Below, piece after piece: positions 60,919 through 64,000 of a DNA stretch of 64,000 nt (positions within the stretch are counted from its first letter, which is position 1; every line of letters starts with the position of its first letter). A model generated the notes under the pieces. The model worked only from the letters and a program-made list of their open reading frames with translations, did not search any database and had not been told where the DNA came from. The stretch is from Bacillus sp. CHD6a. GTDB lineage: Bacteria > Bacillota > Bacilli > Bacillales > Bacillaceae_I. The stretch covers positions 1-64,000 of the forward strand of contig NZ_LBMD01000014.1 in NCBI RefSeq assembly GCF_001293645.1. The letters are read 5' to 3'. Position numbers and translations under genes: made by a program.

Positions 60919-61084
60919 AAGTTTTTTAACATAATGAAAATAGATTGAATAATCTGTCAAATATGATGTGTTTTTGCGAAATAGCTTCTTTTCCTCGACA
61001 AAATAGAATGTCAATCTATTAATTTTTTGAAAATAGTATAATATTTTTGCAGAAAGGTAGACATTTGATGAAGCATTTAATAAA

Positions 61085-61099
61085 ATGAAAGCGCAGTCT
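61085..61099 (+). promoter_or_regulatory. Cre-like CcpA site upstream of sucC
   Basis: ATGAAAGCGCAGTCT agrees with the degenerate cre consensus WTGNAANCGNWNNCW at every fixed position. It is 46 bp before sucC. A TATAAT at 61037-61042 lies upstream without a clear -35, so the site would act downstream of the start point. Confidence 0.5.
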
Positions 61100-61144
61100 A
61101 TTTTTAAATAATGTTCTGTTATACATAAGATTGGAGGATGGGAA

Positions 61145-62305
61145 ATGAATATCCATGAATATCAAGGAAAAGAGATCCTCAGAAAATACGGGGTAGCTGT
61201 TCCAAATGGCCGCGTTGCCTTTACAGTAGAAGAAGCAGTGGACGCTGCAAAAGAACTAGGAACAGAAGTTTGTGTTGTGAAAGCGCAAATTCACGCAGGT
61301 GGCCGCGGAAAAGCCGGCGGAGTTAAAGTTGCCAAAAACCTGGATGAAGTTCGTGAATATGCAGGAGATATCCTGGGTAAAACGTTGATTACTCATCAAA
61401 CAGGCCCTGAAGGTAAAGAAGTAAAACGCTTACTTATCGAAGAAGGTTGCGACATTAAGAAAGAATACTATATTGGACTTGTTTTAGACCGCGCAACTTC
61501 CCGTGTCGTGTTAATGGCATCTGAAGAAGGCGGAACAGAAATTGAAGAAGTGGCGGAGCAAACGCCAGAAAAAATCTTCAAAGAAGTGATTGATCCAGTT
61601 GTAGGTCTTACTGGCTATCAAGCACGCCGAATCGCATTCAACATCAATATTCCAAAAGAATTGGTTGGAAAAGCAGTTAAGTTCATGATGGGATTATATA
61701 CAGCATTTGTAGAAAAAGATTGTTCTATCGCTGAAATCAACCCATTAGTAGTTACTGGCGACGGTAATGTAATGGCACTTGATGCAAAGCTTAACTTTGA
61801 TTCCAATGCGTTATACCGTCACAAAGATATCCTTGAGTATCGTGACCTGGAAGAAGAAGATGCAAAAGAAATCGAAGCTTCCAAATACGATTTAAGCTAC
61901 ATCTCACTAGATGGTAACATCGGATGCATGGTTAACGGTGCAGGACTTGCGATGGCAACAATGGACATCATCAAGCATTACGGTGGAGACCCTGCTAACT
62001 TCCTAGATGTTGGGGGCGGAGCTACTGCTGAGAAAGTAACAGAAGCTTTCAAAATTATCCTTTCTGATGATAATGTAAAAGGTATTTTCGTGAACATTTT
62101 CGGTGGAATTATGAAGTGTGACATTATTGCTACAGGTGTTGTGGAAGCAGCGAAGCAAGTTGGTCTTGAAGTACCTCTAGTAGTTCGTTTGGAAGGTACA
62201 AACGTAGACTTAGGAAAACAGATCTTACGTGAGTCGGGCTTAAACATCGTTGCAGCAGAATCCATGGCTGATGGTGCACAAAAAATCGTAGCGCAAGTAG
62301 GATAA
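61145..62305 (+). CDS. sucC: Succinyl-CoA synthetase, beta subunit
   Basis: ATP-grasp subunit of the TCA-cycle enzyme that makes ATP from succinyl-CoA. The 386-aa product starts [17 protein letters not shown] and has [12 protein letters not shown] (nucleotide site), EINPLVV and [10 protein letters not shown]. The ATG follows TTGGAGG. It is 18 nt upstream of sucD. Confidence 0.97.
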   Translation: MNIHEYQGKEILRKYGVAVPNGRVAFTVEEAVDAAKELGTEVCVVKAQIHAGGRGKAGGVKVAKNLDEVREYAGDILGKTLITHQTGPEGKEVKRLLIEEGCDIKKEYYIGLVLDRATSRVVLMASEEGGTEIEEVAEQTPEKIFKEVIDPVVGLTGYQARRIAFNINIPKELVGKAVKFMMGLYTAFVEKDCSIAEINPLVVTGDGNVMALDAKLNFDSNALYRHKDILEYRDLEEEDAKEIEASKYDLSYISLDGNIGCMVNGAGLAMATMDIIKHYGGDPANFLDVGGGATAEKVTEAFKIILSDDNVKGIFVNIFGGIMKCDIIATGVVEAAKQVGLEVPLVVRLEGTNVDLGKQILRESGLNIVAAESMADGAQKIVAQVG

Positions 62306-62323
62306 GAAAGGCAGGGGACATTC

Positions 62324-63226
62324 ATGAGTGTATTCATTAATAAAGATACAAAAGTAATCGTACAAGGTATTACTGGTTCTACAGCGTTGTTCCATACAAA
62401 ACAAATGCTTGAGTATGGCACACAAATCGTTGGTGGTGTAACTCCAGGTAAGGGCGGCACTGAGGTAGAGGGTGTACCTGTATTCAATACAGTAGAAGAA
62501 GCTGTCAAGACTACTGGTGCTAATGCATCTGTAATTTATGTTCCTGCTCCATTTGCTGCAGACGCGATCATGGAAGCGGTAGATGCTGAGCTTGATTTAG
62601 CTATTTGTATTACGGAGCATATTCCTGTTCTTGATATGGTAAAAGTGAAGCGTTATATGGAAGGGAAAAAGACTCGCCTTGTTGGTCCTAACTGCCCTGG
62701 CGTTATCACTCCTGGTGAGTGCAAAATCGGAATCATGCCTGGTTATATCCACACAAAAGGCCACGTTGGGGTTGTTTCCCGTTCTGGTACATTAACGTAC
62801 GAAGCGGTTCACCAATTATCACAAGAGGGTATCGGTCAATCTACGGCAGTAGGTATCGGTGGAGACCCTGTTAACGGTACGGATTTCATTGATGTATTAA
62901 AAGCATTTAATGAAGATGAAGATACGTATGCAGTTATCATGATCGGTGAAATCGGCGGAACAGCGGAAGAAGAAGCAGCTCTTTGGGTAAAAGAAAACAT
63001 GAAAAAACCTGTCGTTGGCTTCATCGGCGGCCGTACTGCACCTCCTGGTAAGCGAATGGGGCACGCTGGTGCAATCATTTCTGGCGGTAAAGGTACTGCG
63101 GATGAAAAGATTCGTGTGATGAACGAATGCGGCATTGAAGTTGCTGATACTCCATCTGTTATGGGTGAAACACTAATTAAAGTAATCAAAGAGCAAGGTA
63201 TTTACGACAAATGTAAAACACATTAA
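62324..63226 (+). CDS. sucD: Succinyl-CoA synthetase, alpha subunit
   Basis: Carries the phosphohistidine intermediate: His247 in [14 protein letters not shown]. The 300-aa product starts [20 protein letters not shown] and has the CoA-binding Rossmann half (1-140), then GPNCPGVI and [10 protein letters not shown]. Forms an alpha-beta complex with SucC. Confidence 0.97.
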   Translation: MSVFINKDTKVIVQGITGSTALFHTKQMLEYGTQIVGGVTPGKGGTEVEGVPVFNTVEEAVKTTGANASVIYVPAPFAADAIMEAVDAELDLAICITEHIPVLDMVKVKRYMEGKKTRLVGPNCPGVITPGECKIGIMPGYIHTKGHVGVVSRSGTLTYEAVHQLSQEGIGQSTAVGIGGDPVNGTDFIDVLKAFNEDEDTYAVIMIGEIGGTAEEEAALWVKENMKKPVVGFIGGRTAPPGKRMGHAGAIISGGKGTADEKIRVMNECGIEVADTPSVMGETLIKVIKEQGIYDKCKTH

Positions 63227-63240
63227 TATAATGATGGTCA

Positions 63241-63272
63241 AGGGATAGTCGAGTTAGGCTATCCCCATTTCC
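63241..63272 (+). terminator. Possible terminator of sucCD
   Basis: GGGATAG pairs with CTATCCC around a 10-nt loop. The following tract (CCATTTCC) is only weakly T-rich. Confidence 0.4.
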
Positions 63273-63301
63273 ATTAAAATCGAAAGAGGTGTATTGCTTA
63301 T

Positions 63302-64000
63302 ATGCAAATAGAGAAAAGAAAATTGATAACCCTGCATCATTGTCCAGGACTCTCCTTAAAAACATTCCACCTTCTATTAAGTAAAGATCCCACACTTGAC
63401 CTTCTTTACACCATGAAACCTTCTGACATTACTTCCTATTTCACTATCTCACAAAAGCAAGCAGATTCCATCTTCTATCACATCCACCACAATAATGTCA
63501 CACAGCTTCTTTCTATTTATAAAGAACACAGCATTCACCCTCTGACTATTTGGGATGATCATTACCCTGCCATATTAAAAGAAATCTATGATCCCCCTAT
63601 AGTCCTTTATACAAAAGGTAATCACCAACTTTTGAAAACCAGAATGCTAGGAATAGTCGGTGCTAGGTTGATGTCTGCATACGGCAGTCACTCCTTAAAT
63701 AAATTGCTTCCCTCGCTAATACAAGAAGACTTTACAATTGTAAGTGGATTGGCAAAAGGGGTGGACATTTGTGCTCATCGGTTAGCGATGGAAAGAGGAG
63801 GAAACACCATAGCTGTCCTAGGTAGTGGATTGTTCCATATTTATCCGAAAGAACACCGATCATACGCAGAAGAAATGGCCTCTCACCATCTTCTCGTCTC
63901 AGAATACCCTCCATACACACCTCCAACTAGATGGAACTTCCCACAAAGGAATCGTATTATCAGCGGGTTAAGTGAAGGTGTAATCATTATAGAAGCGAAA
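63302..64000 (+). CDS. dprA: DprA/Smf, DNA-processing protein for transformation (partial, cut by window end)
   Basis: Loads RecA on incoming single-stranded DNA in competent cells. The first 233 residues are present without a stop and the gene continues past the window. The N-terminal helical part (1-95) leads to the DprA Rossmann-like fold: GIVGARLMSAYG, SGLAKGVDICAH, VLGSGLFHIYPKEH, WNFPQRNRIISGLSEGVIIIEAK. ATG 63302 follows GAGGTG. The order sucD-dprA is as in B. subtilis, where topA comes next. Confidence 0.94.
   Translation, partial: MQIEKRKLITLHHCPGLSLKTFHLLLSKDPTLDLLYTMKPSDITSYFTISQKQADSIFYHIHHNNVTQLLSIYKEHSIHPLTIWDDHYPAILKEIYDPPIVLYTKGNHQLLKTRMLGIVGARLMSAYGSHSLNKLLPSLIQEDFTIVSGLAKGVDICAHRLAMERGGNTIAVLGSGLFHIYPKEHRSYAEEMASHHLLVSEYPPYTPPTRWNFPQRNRIISGLSEGVIIIEAK

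Overview
The window is a contiguous piece of a low-GC Gram-positive chromosome, almost certainly a spore-forming Bacillaceae. The evidence is near-perfect collinearity with the Bacillus subtilis lspA-pyr-yloA-priA-prkC-fakA-recG-fapR-smc-ffh-rplS-sucCD-dprA segment, the 26-residue spore protein gene spoVM, RemA, FapR, and PyrR-type attenuators. The species cannot be fixed from sequence alone. Three genes differ from the B. subtilis order as I remember it: a SurA-like lipoprotein gene beside rqcH, a 61-aa orphan between rpe and thiN, and a lepB gene between rplS and rbgA. ylqD is missing between khpA and rimM.

Layout. 1-272 is the end of a 52-bp tandem repeat array and the lspA upstream region. 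273-1651 holds lspA and rluD. 1648-13646 is the full pyrimidine operon pyrR-pyrP-pyrB-pyrC-carA-carB-pyrK-pyrD-pyrF-pyrE, with a clear promoter, three PyrR-dependent attenuators and a strong final terminator. 14016-16642 (minus strand) holds a lipoprotein gene and rqcH. 16802-21748 holds a Ca2+ P-type ATPase gene, yicC, remA, gmk and rpoZ. 22391-34183 is the large co-directional cluster coaBC-priA-def-fmt-rsmB-rlmN-prpC-prkC-rsgA-rpe (CoA synthesis, replication restart, translation start, RNA modification, Ser/Thr signalling). 34236-35286 holds the orphan, thiN and spoVM. 35767-42141 holds rpmB (minus), then yloU-fakA, sdaAB-sdaAA and recG. 42283-46286 is the FapR-controlled lipid cluster fapR-plsX-fabD-fabG-acpP. 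46519-54359 holds rnc, smc, ftsY, ylxM and ffh. 54478-56836 holds rpsP, khpA, rimM, trmD and rplS. 57000-60918 holds lepB, rbgA, rnhB and the ylqG-ylqH pair. 61145-64000 holds sucC, sucD and the start of dprA, which runs off the end.

The genes are ordinary housekeeping genes. The unusual content is in the spacers. Four spacers (21.9-22.25, 45.6-45.95, 47.34-47.47 and 52.17-52.52 kb) carry copies of one composite repeat. It has a 128-bp core with terminal inverted repeats and an internal stem whose base pairs covary between copies, and in three loci a second right half exactly 110 bp further on. This looks like a structured RNA or a MITE-like element. Two other spacers (13.70-13.81 and 35.38-35.59 kb) carry degenerate repeats with a 21-bp period, two turns of B-DNA. 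The left edge has a 52-bp array, about five turns. A long rpmB leader with a perfect 24-bp palindrome and two cre-like sites (before sdaAA and sucC) are also worth a second look. I found no CRISPR array, prophage, transposase gene, tRNA or rRNA.
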